From NCBI RefSeq assembly GCF_017377775.1, contig NZ_JAFVLN010000004.1, positions 434,001 to 498,000 on the forward strand: 64,000 bases of DNA, read 5' to 3'. Under the pieces are notes generated by a model that had not been told where the DNA came from, did no database searches, and worked only from the letters and a program-made list of their open reading frames with translations. The stretch's first letter is position 1. Each line of letters opens with the position of its first letter. The stretch is from Streptomyces sp. VRA16 Mangrove soil. Its GTDB lineage: Bacteria > Actinomycetota > Actinomycetes > Streptomycetales > Streptomycetaceae. Made by a program: the position numbers and the translations under genes. Below are positions 8,746-17,345 of this stretch, piece by piece.

Positions 8746-9458
8746 CCCACCCCACCCACGCTCCCGCCTCGTCGGCCAGAACGGCCGCACCGGCCGCACT
8801 GCGGCTGACCAACGTCACACTCCGCCTGGGCTCGGACGAACAGCAGGTCACTGCGCTGGACCAGGTAACCCTGGACGTCCGCCCGGGAGAGTTCCTGGCG
8901 GTGACCGGCCCGTCCGGATCGGGCAAGTCGAGCCTGCTGGCGGTCGCAGGCGGCCTCCAGACCTCCACCGAGGGCACCGTCCATGTCGCCGGCGCCGACC
9001 TGACCACCCTGACCGAACGGCAGCGCACCGCCCACCGGCGGCTGCACATCGGGTACGTCTTCCAGAACGCCAACCTGCTGGCTTCCCTCACCGCCCTCGA
9101 ACAGATCCTGCTCGCTGCACATCTCGCTGGGCGGCTCGACGCCGCCGCGCGCACCCGGGCCGGGGAACTGCTGGAAGCCGTCGGCATGAGCCATCGCGCC
9201 AACCGGCGCCCCCACCAGCTGTCGGGCGGCGAACGCCAACGCGTCGGCCTGGCCCGCGCACTCGTCCTGTCCCCCGAGGTCCTCCTGGTCGACGAGCCCA
9301 CCTCGGCCCTCGACCGGGCCCGCGCCCGCGACGTCGCGGATCTCCTGGCCGAGCAGACCCGCCAGAACAACACCGCGACGGTCATGGTCACCCACGACAT
9401 GGAGATACTGGACGCAGCCGACCGCGTCCTGGCCCTCAGGGACGGCCGGCTCACCTGA
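8742..9458 (+). CDS. ABC transporter ATP-binding protein, MacB/LolD type
   Basis: A 238-residue ATPase with Walker A GPSGSGKSS, Q-loop YVFQNANLLASLT, signature LSGGERQRVGLARAL, Walker B VLLVDEPTSALD and H-loop VMVTHD. It overlaps the FtsX-type permease by four bases and is followed 29 bases later by a TetR gene. It forms the motor of the exporter. Confidence 0.9.
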   Translation: MTHPTHAPASSARTAAPAALRLTNVTLRLGSDEQQVTALDQVTLDVRPGEFLAVTGPSGSGKSSLLAVAGGLQTSTEGTVHVAGADLTTLTERQRTAHRRLHIGYVFQNANLLASLTALEQILLAAHLAGRLDAAARTRAGELLEAVGMSHRANRRPHQLSGGERQRVGLARALVLSPEVLLVDEPTSALDRARARDVADLLAEQTRQNNTATVMVTHDMEILDAADRVLALRDGRLT

Positions 9459-9487
9459 CCACCTGAGTCGAAAGGCCCGACCGCACC

Positions 9488-10090
9488 ATGCCCAAGATCA
9501 GCGCCGCCACCGTTCCTGAGCACCGAGCCCAGCAGCGGGCGGCGCTGATCCGCGCAGCCGTCGACATCCTCGCCGAGCACGGCGCCGCCGCCGTCACCCC
9601 GGCAGCGGTCGCCGCCCGCGCAGGACTAGCCCGCCCCAGCTTCTACCAGTACTTCCCCTCCAGCGCCGCCCTGCTCGCAGCCATCGTGGAGGACACCTTC
9701 ACCACCGCCGACGCTGCCATGGCCGAGGCCCTGGACACGGCGAGCGAACCCCATGCCCGCATCGACGCCTTTGTCCACGCCGAACTGCACCTCGCGGCCC
9801 AGGGCCTGCACCGCCCCGCCGCCGCCCTCATGCGCGCAGACCTGCCCGCCGAGTGCCGTGACCGCGTCCACGAACTCCACCACCTCCACTACACCCCCCT
9901 GATCAACGCGATCGACGACCTGAATCCCGCCGACCCTCGCCTTACCGCGCAGTTGATCGGCGGCCTCCTCCAAGCCGCCATGGCCGCCGTCGACAACGGC
10001 ACCGACCCCAACCATGTAGCCACCCGCACTCTGGCCCTCATCCAGCAGGGCTTGGGGAAGGAACCGAGCCCAGGTTCATCCGCTGCGTAA
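9488..10090 (+). CDS. TetR-family regulator
   Basis: A 200-residue protein with an N-terminal TetR helix-turn-helix (RAALIRAAVDILAEHGAAAVTPAAVAARAGLARPSFYQYFPSSAALLAA) and an alpha-helical ligand domain of no named subtype. It is last in the ABM-FtsX-ATPase operon and probably represses it through the inverted repeats at 7219-7267. The inducer is likely a substrate of the exporter. Confidence 0.88.
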   Translation: MPKISAATVPEHRAQQRAALIRAAVDILAEHGAAAVTPAAVAARAGLARPSFYQYFPSSAALLAAIVEDTFTTADAAMAEALDTASEPHARIDAFVHAELHLAAQGLHRPAAALMRADLPAECRDRVHELHHLHYTPLINAIDDLNPADPRLTAQLIGGLLQAAMAAVDNGTDPNHVATRTLALIQQGLGKEPSPGSSAA

Positions 10091-10356
10091 GACGCAGAGG
10101 CATCTCCTCCCGCACCCGTTCCGAACCGGACGCCGTCTCCCTCGACAACCTGTTCCGCCAGGCTCAGACGGCAGACCGCGGGCTGTGGTCCGCCGGATAC
10201 GAGGGGCTGGACATCGACTCCTTCGTCGCTTCCCTCCTCTCTGCCCAGATCAGCACGGTCGCCGACGTCCGCCTGACCCCATCGGCCGCAAGCCCGGATT
10301 CAGCAAGACCCGCCTCACACACGCCCTCAGACAGAAGGGTCTGCTGCAGCTCTAGG
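10091..10356 (+). pseudogene. DUF488-family gene, frameshifted and cut by the IS3 element
   Basis: The translation reads GLWSAGYEGLDIDSFV and STVADVRLTP, the start of a DUF488 protein. After a one-base shift near 10280 it continues in another frame as IGRKPGFSKTRLTHALRQKG. The remainder is missing because the IS3 element begins at 10357. No start codon in frame with the domain is convincing. The biochemical role of DUF488 is not established. This copy is dead. Confidence 0.65.
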
Positions 10357-10375
10357 TGACAGGTGTTAGGTATGG

Positions 10376-11233
10376 TCACGCGGCTTGGGTGGCCGGTGTG
10401 GTCATGACGGTTTCGAATTCGACGGGGGTCAGTCGGCCGAGTGAGGCTTGTCGGCGGCGCCGGTGGTAGGTCTTCTCGATCCAGGTCACGATCGCGATCC
10501 GCAGTTCCAGGCGGGTGGCCCACGTGCGGCGGTCGAGGACGTTCTTCTGCAGCAGGCTGAAGAACGACTCCATGGCCGCATTGTCGCCGGCCGCCCCGAC
10601 CCGCCCTATCGAGCCGACCATCCGGTGGCCGTCGAGCGCCCGGACGAACTTCCGTGACCGGAATTGCGACCCTCGGTCGGTATGCAGGATGCATCCGGCG
10701 ACCCCGTCACGCCGGGCAGCAGCGTTGTCCAGGGCTGCGACGGCCAGGCGGGACTTCATCCTCGCGTCGATCGAGTAGCCCACGATCCGGCGGCTGAAGA
10801 CGTCCTTGATCGCGCAGAGATACAACTTGCCTTCCGCGGTGGGGTGTTCGGTGATGTCGGCGAGCCACAGTCGGTTCGGGCCGGCTGCGGTGAAGTCTCG
10901 CCGGACGAGGTCGTCGTGCACCGGCGAGCCGGCCTTCTTCGTCTGGCCACGCCTCTTGCCGAACACGCTCCACCAGCGGTTGTCCCGGCAGATCCGCCAC
11001 GCGGTCCGGTCCGCCATGACCGATCCCGCGGCGCGGGCCTCGTCGGCCAGGAACCGGTAGCCGAACTCAGGATCGTCGCGATGGGCGTCGAACAACGCGT
11101 TCGCGCGGACGGCCTCCTCGAACTCGGCATCGGTCACCGGTCGTTCCAGCCAGCGGTAGTAGGGCTGGCGGGCGAGCTTCAGAACCCGGCACGCAACCGT
11201 GACGGGCACCCCGTCCACGGCCAGCTCCTTCAC
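10376..11233 (-). CDS. IS3 transposase OrfB (DDE integrase domain)
   Basis: A 285-residue frame with an HTH_21 region (VACRVLKLARQPYYRWL), then the rve catalytic core: Asp126 (WLADITEH), Asp186 (HTDRGSQF) and Glu222 (AAMESFFSLLQK), a complete DDE triad. The first codon of this frame is GTG 11233, but the protein is more likely made as an OrfAB fusion by -1 frameshifting at AAAAG (11248-11251). The frame is intact, so the element may be active. Confidence 0.88.
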   Translation of the reverse strand: MKELAVDGVPVTVACRVLKLARQPYYRWLERPVTDAEFEEAVRANALFDAHRDDPEFGYRFLADEARAAGSVMADRTAWRICRDNRWWSVFGKRRGQTKKAGSPVHDDLVRRDFTAAGPNRLWLADITEHPTAEGKLYLCAIKDVFSRRIVGYSIDARMKSRLAVAALDNAAARRDGVAGCILHTDRGSQFRSRKFVRALDGHRMVGSIGRVGAAGDNAAMESFFSLLQKNVLDRRTWATRLELRIAIVTWIEKTYHRRRRQASLGRLTPVEFETVMTTPATQAA

Positions 11234-11538
11234 GAGCGGGTTGATCCTTTTCCCGGCAGATGCGCCTGCGACAGATAGGCCGCTGCCCGGCGCAGGACCT
11301 CGTTCTCCTGCTCCAGCAGCTTGATCCGCCGCCGCGCTTCCCGCAGTTCCGCACTCTCCTGGCTGGTCACTCCGGGCCTGGATCCGTCATCGATGTCCGT
11401 CCGCCGCATCCACTTCCACAGCGTCATCGCGTGGACACCGAAGTCGGCGGCCACCTGCTCGACCGTCACACCCGGACCACGGTTCCTCGCGACCCGCACA
11501 ACGTCCTCACGGAACTCTTTCGGATAAGGCTTGGGCAC
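11230..11538 (-). CDS. IS3 transposase OrfA (HTH, leucine zipper)
   Basis: 102 residues from GTG 11538 (PKPYPKEFREDVVRVA): an N-terminal helix-turn-helix (VEQVAADFGVHAMTLWKWM) and a C-terminal heptad segment (ELREARRRIKLLEQENEVLRRA) for dimerisation. Near its end the mRNA reads GGGAAAAGG. Slipping back one base there joins LPGK to RINPLVKEL of orfB, the usual IS3 route to the OrfAB transposase. OrfA and orfB overlap by four bases. Confidence 0.85.
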   Translation of the reverse strand: MPKPYPKEFREDVVRVARNRGPGVTVEQVAADFGVHAMTLWKWMRRTDIDDGSRPGVTSQESAELREARRRIKLLEQENEVLRRAAAYLSQAHLPGKGSTRS

Positions 11539-11777
11539 AGCGACATCCTTCCCACCCGCCCCACAGGGCAAGCCAGTTCAGATGTCACCCGATCGTGCGG
11601 CAGACTCCCTGCGGCGAACATCGCGGCCGCTTGCAGGCGGACTCCCTCCCGAAAGGCCCGCCGCTCGGCCGTCAGGCCACCACCTTGCGGATATCGCGTG
11701 GTTCCGGCCTACCGCGACTGACTTCCTCTGTCAGCCCTTCCGACATCACGCCCACAAACTCAGTAACAGCCGGTCAG

Positions 11778-12515
11778 TCAGCGCGCCTGGTCCGTCGGGC
11801 GGACGAGGATCTCGTTGACGGCGACATGGTGAGGCTGGGTGACCGCGTACAGCACGGCAGCCGCGATGTCGTCGGCCCGAAGGGTGCGCATGGACTCGGC
11901 CAGCTTCTTGGCCATGGCCCTGCTGTCGGGGTTGGTGGAGTGGCTGATCAACTCGGTGGAAACGAAGCCGGGCTCGATCACGACGACGCGCACGCCCTGC
12001 TCCGTGACCTCCTGACGCAGCGCTTCCGAGAACGCGGTGATGCCGAACTTGGTCGCCGAGTAGGCACCGGTACCGGCCGACGACGTGCGCCCGGACGTGG
12101 AGGATATCTGCACGACAGTGCCCTTCGACTCCAGCAGGTGGGGCAGTGAGGCATGGACTGTGTACATCGAGCCGAGCAGGTTGGTCTCGATCATGCGGGT
12201 CCACTGCGTCGTGTCCGCGCCCAGGACCAGGCCGTTCAGCATGAGGCCCGCGTTGTTCACCACGACGTCCAGGGCGCCGAAACGGTCCACGGTCGCCTCG
12301 ACGGCGTCTCGTACGGATTGGGGGTCGGTGACGTCCATGTCGAGGGCCAGCATCTCGCCGGGCGCTTCCTCAACCAGGCCGGCGATGCGGCCGACCCGGC
12401 GGCCGCCGACGGCAACCTTGGCTCCGGCCTCGGACAGGGCGAGCGCGGTCGCGCGGCCGATGCCGGAGGAAGCGCCTGTGACGAGGGCGACCTTGGTGTC
12501 GAGGCTGGTACGCAT
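11778..12515 (-). CDS. Short-chain dehydrogenase/reductase
   Basis: A 245-residue classical SDR with TGASSGIG cofactor motif, NNAG, catalytic Ser (ISSTSGR), YxxxK (YSATK) and the PG motif (EPGFVSTEL). The sequence resembles YdfG/serine-dehydrogenase-like NADP enzymes. Start 12515 follows GGAGAAG. About 215 bases upstream is a GGTCACA-N16-GGTC site (12731-12757) that may drive it as part of the clustered sigma regulon. Substrate unknown. Confidence 0.88.
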   Translation of the reverse strand: MRTSLDTKVALVTGASSGIGRATALALSEAGAKVAVGGRRVGRIAGLVEEAPGEMLALDMDVTDPQSVRDAVEATVDRFGALDVVVNNAGLMLNGLVLGADTTQWTRMIETNLLGSMYTVHASLPHLLESKGTVVQISSTSGRTSSAGTGAYSATKFGITAFSEALRQEVTEQGVRVVVIEPGFVSTELISHSTNPDSRAMAKKLAESMRTLRADDIAAAVLYAVTQPHHVAVNEILVRPTDQAR

Positions 12516-12730
12516 ATCTTCTCCGAAAGGGGTGTGCCATGTGGCGACAGGCCACGTGCTTGATGATGAGCCGCCCGCCGTGTGACATCGCTGTCCCTGC
12601 GGGCTGCAGGCGTTCACGAGTCGTCCCCGCTCTCCTGGGCGCCCGTCCGGCACGCACGGCAGTGATGACAGAGGGGGCCGTAACACCGGCCCGCCAGTCC
12701 GAGGGAACGCTTCACGCTCTTATTCAGTGA

Positions 12731-12757
12731 GACCGGAGACTGTTCGGCCGTGTGACC
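12731..12757 (-). promoter_or_regulatory. ECF41-like promoter candidate (GGTCACA-N16-GGTC)
   Basis: Read on the minus strand: GGTCACA, 16 bases, GGTC. It differs from the main consensus at one -35 base and lies ~215 bases upstream of the SDR start, so it is one of the weaker members. Confidence 0.4.
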
Positions 12758-12989
12758 GGACGTGAGATCTTTTAACCCACAATTACCCGCGGAGGAGGAG
12801 CCTGAAGGCGGGCACGGGCCGGGCCAGTCGTCGACGGCTGGTCCCGCCGCAACGGTACGTTCGCACAGTCCACGGCATCGAGCGTGCTGCTCGCGCAGGC
12901 GTGGTCGTCGCCGGCGAAGTGGACGTGGTCGAAGCCCATGCCACTGCGCGGTGACGTGGTCGCAGGCGGCGCCTGGGCGGCGATCATGA

Positions 12990-13485
12990 TCCAGGCGTTC
13001 CGCTCGCACTCGGTGTACCGATATTCAACGCCGAGACCGGGCACCCGGTGGAAGCGCCCGGCCGGCATTCACCAGGTGACGTTCGAGAACCGCATGTTCG
13101 AGGGGGTAGCTGGGGCGCGGAGTTCCAGCCGAACCTCTCTCCCGCCCAGGGCGAGATTGTCATCGGGCCGCACAAGAACATCGACGTCCTGGCCGCGACC
13201 GACCTCGACGTGCAGCTTCGTCAGCAGGGAGTGGAATCCATCGCCATCGCCATCGCCATCGCCATCGCCATCGCCATCGCCGGGATGATCGGCACCATGT
13301 GCCTCGAGTCCACCGCCCGCAGCTGCATAGAACGCGGTTAACGCGTGACCGTGTTCACCGACGCCACCGCCTCGGACTCGGGACCCGAGGCATACGACGC
13401 GATGATCAAACGCTATCCGGCCGTCTCGCACGCCGTGTACGACGTCGATACGTACCTCAAGGCGATCCGCGCGGCTCTCACCTGA
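12990..13485 (+). pseudogene. Isochorismatase-family hydrolase relic
   Basis: The conserved C-terminal half is readable: SWGAEFQPNL, IVIGPHKNID, then GMIGTMCLESTARS with the family Cys nucleophile, VTVFTDATASDSGPEAYDAM and AVYDVDTYLKAIRAALT with a normal stop. It is broken by a frameshift before SWGAEF (near 13108) and by an in-frame TAA where the family has Tyr (ERG-stop-RVTVF). Seven ATCGCC units insert an (Ile-Ala)7 run before GMIG. The N-terminal catalytic Asp region is not recognisable. A related relic lies at 46264-46590. Confidence 0.7.
13240..13281. repeat. (ATCGCC)7 hexanucleotide microsatellite
   Basis: Seven perfect ATCGCC units in the isochorismatase relic, where the homologue at 46264 has only a short hydrophobic strand. 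The unit length keeps the frame, so expansion would not itself break the gene. It suggests replication slippage. Confidence 0.95.
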
Positions 13486-13683
13486 GCCGCCGGCGCCCTC
13501 GCGGCCGGATCGGTTCCGGGGCGTATCTCGACCTGCGTGAGGGGCGTGGCCCGACGAGACGACAGATCGCCGAGCCGGAGCTGCTGCAACGGCAGGTCGG
13601 CCCTTATCCGCGAGGTCGGACGGCGGCGGCCGGTCCCGTATCTCGCCCGAAGGCCGCAGCGGTGTCTGACATCCCGCTCATGA

Positions 13684-13738
13684 CACGTACGTGATCATGT
13701 TGTGGGGTCGCTGCGGCGAGTTTCACACGAACGTGTGA
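13684..13738. promoter_or_regulatory. Two operator-like palindromes upstream of the MBL gene
   Basis: CACGTACGTG (13684-13693, flanked by further partial symmetry) and the perfect TCACACG-AA-CGTGTGA (13723-13738). Both carry CACG/CGTG arms and lie just upstream of the ECF-like promoter, so they could be sites for an additional dimeric regulator. Confidence 0.5.
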
Positions 13739-13752
13739 GTCATGTGATGGGC

Positions 13753-13779
13753 CGTCACAAGCGTTGGTCGTGGCTTGTC
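13753..13779 (+). promoter_or_regulatory. ECF41-like promoter candidate (CGTCACA-N16-TGTC)
   Basis: CGTCACA, 16 bases, TGTC, about 75 bases upstream of the MBL-fold gene. It has the same -35/-10 variant pair as the site before the ABM gene at 34743. Confidence 0.55.
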
Positions 13780-13853
13780 ATGGCGAGAGTAGGACGGAGT
13801 GACCTCGTCACTTCGTCGATGACTTCTGTCGACGCTCTCCAGAGGACGACCAC

Positions 13854-14768
13854 ATGAACCAGATCAACGTCGCGCACTCCGACGCACCGATGAGGGACGA
13901 GGCAGTTCCCTCGCGCTACGCGCTGAAGGTCGGCGACATCGCTGTCACAGTGATCAGCGACGGAGTGCTGGCAATCGACCCCGCGACGCTGGCCACCAAC
14001 GCCGACAGGGCCGAGCTGTCGGCTTGGCTCCGTGACAACTTCCTGCCGCCGGAGGTGATCGACTACCCGCTGAACGTGTCCGTGGTAAGCAGTGGGGACC
14101 GGACCATCCTCATCGACTCCGGGCTGGGTACGGAGTTCCCGGGCTTCCCCCGGGCCGGGCAGTTGGCCATGAGGCTGGACGCCGCCGGGATCGATCCCGC
14201 GTCCGTGACCGACGTGGTGCTCACCCACTTGCACATGGATCACATCGGGGGGCTGCTCGTCGAAGGCCTGCGCGGCCGACTGCGCAAGGACCTCCGGGTT
14301 CACCTGGCCACCGCCGAAGCCGAGTTCTGGCAGGCGCCCGACTTCTCCCGGACCGCCATGCCGGCGCCGGTGCCCGAGACGCTCATCACGACCGCCGCGC
14401 GGTTCCTGGATGTCTACCGCGGTCAGTTGCGCACCTTCGAGACCGAGTTCGAGGTGGCGCCCGGCGTACTCATCGAGCGCACCGGGGGGCACACTCCCGG
14501 TCACTGCATCGTCCGTCTGGAGTCGGGTGGAGAGCGGCTGACGTTCGCAGGTGACGCTGTGTTCCAGTGCGGGTTCGACCAGCCCGGCTGGTACAACGGG
14601 TTCGAACACGACCCCGAGGAATCGGCTCGGGTGCGGATTCGGCTGCTGAAGGAGATGGCGGCGAGCGGTGAGCACCTGATGGCCAGCCACCTGCCGTTCC
14701 CATCCGTCTGCCACGTGGCCACGGCCGGCAACGCCTTCCGTTTCGTGCCGACGGTCTGGGACTTCTGA
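13854..14768 (+). CDS. MBL-fold metallohydrolase
   Basis: A 304-residue metallo-beta-lactamase-fold enzyme. The metal motif HLHMDH places His125, His127, Asp129 and His130; later ligands are His in GGHTPGH and Asp in TFAGDAVF, with a final SHLPFPSVCHV. The order fits the lactonase/sulfatase-like subgroup that includes quorum-quenching AHL lactonases. No signal peptide. It has its own promoter candidate and a strong terminator at 14818, so it is monocistronic. The substrate cannot be read from sequence. Confidence 0.85.
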   Translation: MNQINVAHSDAPMRDEAVPSRYALKVGDIAVTVISDGVLAIDPATLATNADRAELSAWLRDNFLPPEVIDYPLNVSVVSSGDRTILIDSGLGTEFPGFPRAGQLAMRLDAAGIDPASVTDVVLTHLHMDHIGGLLVEGLRGRLRKDLRVHLATAEAEFWQAPDFSRTAMPAPVPETLITTAARFLDVYRGQLRTFETEFEVAPGVLIERTGGHTPGHCIVRLESGGERLTFAGDAVFQCGFDQPGWYNGFEHDPEESARVRIRLLKEMAASGEHLMASHLPFPSVCHVATAGNAFRFVPTVWDF

Positions 14769-14817
14769 GTCCCGGCATCGCTGCCGGTTCAGCCTGAGGG
14801 GCCTGGGCGTGGCGGAT

Positions 14818-14853
14818 GCGGGCAGGCTGCGGTGCTCGCCGCAGCCTGCCCGC
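14818..14853 (+). terminator. Intrinsic terminator of the MBL gene
   Basis: Perfect 15-bp stem (arms 14818-14832 and 14839-14853) with a 6-base loop, 50 bases after the stop codon. It lacks a T-run, as is usual in high-GC actinomycetes. Confidence 0.75.
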
Positions 14854-15399
14854 GCAGCTCGGACCACGTTCCGATCATCGAGGCGCGTCGGCCGGTCGGA
14901 CGTCGATGATCCGGTGCGGGTGAACACAGAACGGTGACCGACCCGGCAATCCGGCACCGCCCACTCCGGGAGGGTAAGTCGGGTACCGCGTCGCCGCAGG
15001 TGTTCGCGGCAGGGCCGTTGCTGTACGCGCTTGCCGCCGTGACACTGTCTGGCTGCGTGCGCGGCCGGCCCCGGCCGGACTCCACAACGCGGCACTCCCC
15101 ACACCGGCTTGAACCAGGTGATTTCGGTTGCCGCTCCGCCATGACTGAATCGAGAGCCTATGCCCCATCACGCCCGACTGCTCTGAACTCTGTGTATTCC
15201 GAAGGAATATCTTCCGACATGGGGCAACATTTCCCATAGGAGCGCAGCCGGGCACTTCATTCCTGACGTTCAGGTGCTACTGCCCCCGTTCACCCGCGTA
15301 TTCAGGCGGTGGGGACTCCTGTAATCGGGTACCGCACAGTGCCTGCCCGGTACGCGCCGCGCGGAACCATGGCATCGGGTACCCCTTCCAGATCCACAG
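14854..15399. other. Non-coding region with a few small palindromes
   Basis: No gene seen. Short inverted repeats occur near 15200 (ATTCC-GAA-GGAAT and GGAA-TATC-TTCC), which may be regulatory or fortuitous. The region leads into a LuxR relic. Confidence 0.45.
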
Positions 15400-15645
15400 T
15401 CACAACCTCGAACGCCACGTCGAGTGCTTCGCGCTGGGAGGGCGGAGAGGTGATCGGCGTCGTCGAGCTAGGGGCCGCAGAGCTGGTGAAGTCCGAACGG
15501 CAGCTCCATCTCGGCGTCGCTACCCGGGCACGAACCGTGCGGCAGCCCTGCGCGTGGGCCGCCAGGTGGTCGAGGCCTGCAGTCTTGCCGATGCCGATCT
15601 CTCCCCGCACCACAAGGGCGGCACTGCGGCGGTCCCTCACGTGCG
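15400..15645 (-). pseudogene. LAL-type LuxR regulator, N-terminal ATPase relic
   Basis: The minus strand reads ALVVRGEIGIGKTAGLDHLAAHAQG, the Walker A region of large ATP-binding LuxR regulators. After a frameshift it reads DAEMELPFGLHQLCGP, and in the first frame again REALDVAFEV. These are consecutive pieces of the same family as the intact genes at 41287 and 59023. Only about 80 residues survive and the rest is gone. Confidence 0.65.
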
Positions 15646-15875
15646 CCGTGCGGATGCGGGATAGGGGGCAAACGGTCGAGCGAGGTCTCCGAACGCCCGG
15701 TGGTGGTCGCGGCGGCGAAAGCGCGTCTCCTCTGCGGAGGGATCGGAGCAGAAGCCCTACGACGACCGTCGTCTCCGACGGCGTCCGCGACGTGCTTCGT
15801 CATCATGCTGGCCACAACCGTGATCGTCGGAGTACCAGGGCTCGATGGCCCTCCCCCTTCCTGGCGCCGTCCCCC

Positions 15876-15902
15876 TGTCACACTTCCGACGGGTATGCGG
15901 TC
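15876..15902 (+). promoter_or_regulatory. ECF41-like promoter candidate (TGTCACA-N16-GGTC)
   Basis: Full TGTCACA, 16 bases, GGTC; 84 bases upstream of the alpha/beta hydrolase ATG, in the correct orientation. Confidence 0.6.
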
Positions 15903-15986
15903 TGTGATCCGTAACCTCGCCGTTCCCGAGAACTGTGCGGCGAGGTTTCCACCCTGTCCCCCTGACGCGGAGCACAGAGGATCACC

Positions 15987-16934
15987 ATGCAAGAACACCA
16001 GCCACTGACCCCCCTCCGGCGCGTGCGGACGGACGTCCTGGACGTCGCCTACCACGAGGCGGGCCCCGAGGGCGGTGACACCGTGCTGCTCCTGCACGGC
16101 TTCCCCTACGACATCCACAGCTACGTGGACGTGGCCCCGCTGCTGGCGGGACACGGTTTCCACGTCGTGGTTCCCTACCTGCGGGGCCACGGCCCCACGG
16201 CCTTCCTGTCGCCGTCGGCTCCCCGCTCCGGACAACAGGCAGCGCTCGGTGCCGACGTCCTCGCGCTCATGGACGCATTGGGCGTCGAACGGGCCTACCT
16301 CGCGGGCTACGACTGGGGAGGGCGTGCCGCGTGCGTCACCGCGGCCCTGTGGCCCGAGCGCGTCCTCGGCCTGGTCTCGGTGAACGGCTATCTCATTCAG
16401 GACATCGGCGCCGCGAAGCGGCCCCTCCCGCCCGAACGCGAGGCGGGCTTCTGGTACTTCTACTACTTCCTCACCGAACGGGGCCGTGCTGGTCTGGCCG
16501 CCGACCCCCGGGAGGTCGCTCGGGTAATCTGGGAACGCAACTCCCCCGAGTGGGCCTTCCGTGAGCGCGACCTGGATCGGACCGCGAGAGCCTTCGCCAA
16601 CCCCGACTACACCGACGTCGTGGTCCACTCCTACCGGCACCGACTGGGCTTCGCCCCCGGCGCCGACGCGTACGCGAAGCTCGAAGCACGTCTCGCCGGT
16701 CTCCCGCCGGTTCCCGTGCCGACGGTCACGCTCGACGGCTTGGCCGACGGCAACTTCCCGGCTACGGACAGCTCCGCGATGGCCCGGCACTTCACCGGGC
16801 CCCGCCTGCACCGCAAGGTGGCCGGCGCCGGTCACAACCTCCCACAGGAACGTCCCGAGGCGTTCGCGACGGCCGTCTGCGACGTGCGCGTACTGCGGCA
16901 GGAGAGCACCGGTCCGGACCGGACCGGTGGGTGA
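15987..16934 (+). CDS. Alpha/beta hydrolase, epoxide hydrolase/dehalogenase-like
   Basis: A 315-residue protein. Oxyanion-hole motif HGFPYD (residues 37-42), then LRGHGP, nucleophile elbow GYDWGG with Asp109 rather than Ser, and catalytic His about 283 (GAGHNLPQE). An Asp nucleophile points to epoxide hydrolase or haloalkane dehalogenase chemistry rather than esterase. No signal peptide. It is preceded by a TGTCACA-N16-GGTC promoter candidate and is probably monocistronic. Substrate unknown. Confidence 0.85.
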   Translation: MQEHQPLTPLRRVRTDVLDVAYHEAGPEGGDTVLLLHGFPYDIHSYVDVAPLLAGHGFHVVVPYLRGHGPTAFLSPSAPRSGQQAALGADVLALMDALGVERAYLAGYDWGGRAACVTAALWPERVLGLVSVNGYLIQDIGAAKRPLPPEREAGFWYFYYFLTERGRAGLAADPREVARVIWERNSPEWAFRERDLDRTARAFANPDYTDVVVHSYRHRLGFAPGADAYAKLEARLAGLPPVPVPTVTLDGLADGNFPATDSSAMARHFTGPRLHRKVAGAGHNLPQERPEAFATAVCDVRVLRQESTGPDRTGG

Positions 16935-17028
16935 GGCCAGCACCCGCATACCCAGCGAGTGTCGCCCCCGGTGGCAAGGGTCTTCGAGATCGTCGGATCA
17001 CTCCCAGACGGGCGATCAGGGGGTGCAG

Positions 17029-17345
17029 GGTGGCGCGGCCGAAGCCGTGGGAGGTCGACGACAAGCTGTGGACTGTGTTCGAACCGCTGCTTCCCAGGGT
17101 CGATCGCCGGATCCGGCATCCCGGGCGCAAGCGCCATCCTGACCTGCTGGTGTTCCAGGGCATCCTGTTCGTGCTGTACACCGGGATCTCCTGCGAACAC
17201 CTGCCGCAGGAACTCGGCTTCGGTTTTGGCATGACTTGCTGGCGCCGCCTAGCCGAGTGGACCGAGGCCGGGCTGTGGCCCCGGCTGCACGAGACCCTCC
17301 TCGCCGGACTTCGCAGCCCGGCCGCCCTGGACTTCTCCGGGGCCG
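17029..17345 (+). pseudogene. IS5-family transposase N-terminal fragment
   Basis: Reads VARPKPWEVDDKLWTVFEPLLP, GRKRHPDLLVFQGILFVLYTGI, LPQELGFGFGMTCWRRLAEWTEAGLWPRLHE, the DUF4096-type N-terminus of IS5-like transposases. Similarity ends at ALDFSGA, immediately before the first catalytic Asp would appear, and unrelated hydrolase sequence follows. The DDE domain is therefore missing. Confidence 0.75.

Larger units (their letters stand above)
10357..11587 (-). mobile_element. IS3-family insertion sequence
   Basis: The element carries orfA and orfB in overlapping frames. Its ends begin TGACAGGTG (10357) and, on the other strand, TGACATCTG (11587), a short imperfect inverted repeat with the IS3-type TGA terminus. 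I see no matching 3-4 bp target duplication in the flanks (AGG left, CCC right), so it may have recombined after insertion. It truncates the DUF488 relic. A 3' fragment of a related copy lies at 2636-2836. Confidence 0.75.

Noticed and set aside
12581..12587. TGTCACA (minus) near the SDR at 11778
   Set aside because: At N16 the sequence is ATCA. Only the GGTCACA site at 12731 fits.
13943..13949. TGTCACA inside the MBL gene
   Set aside because: No xGTC at 16 bases and it lies within the coding region. Counted as chance.
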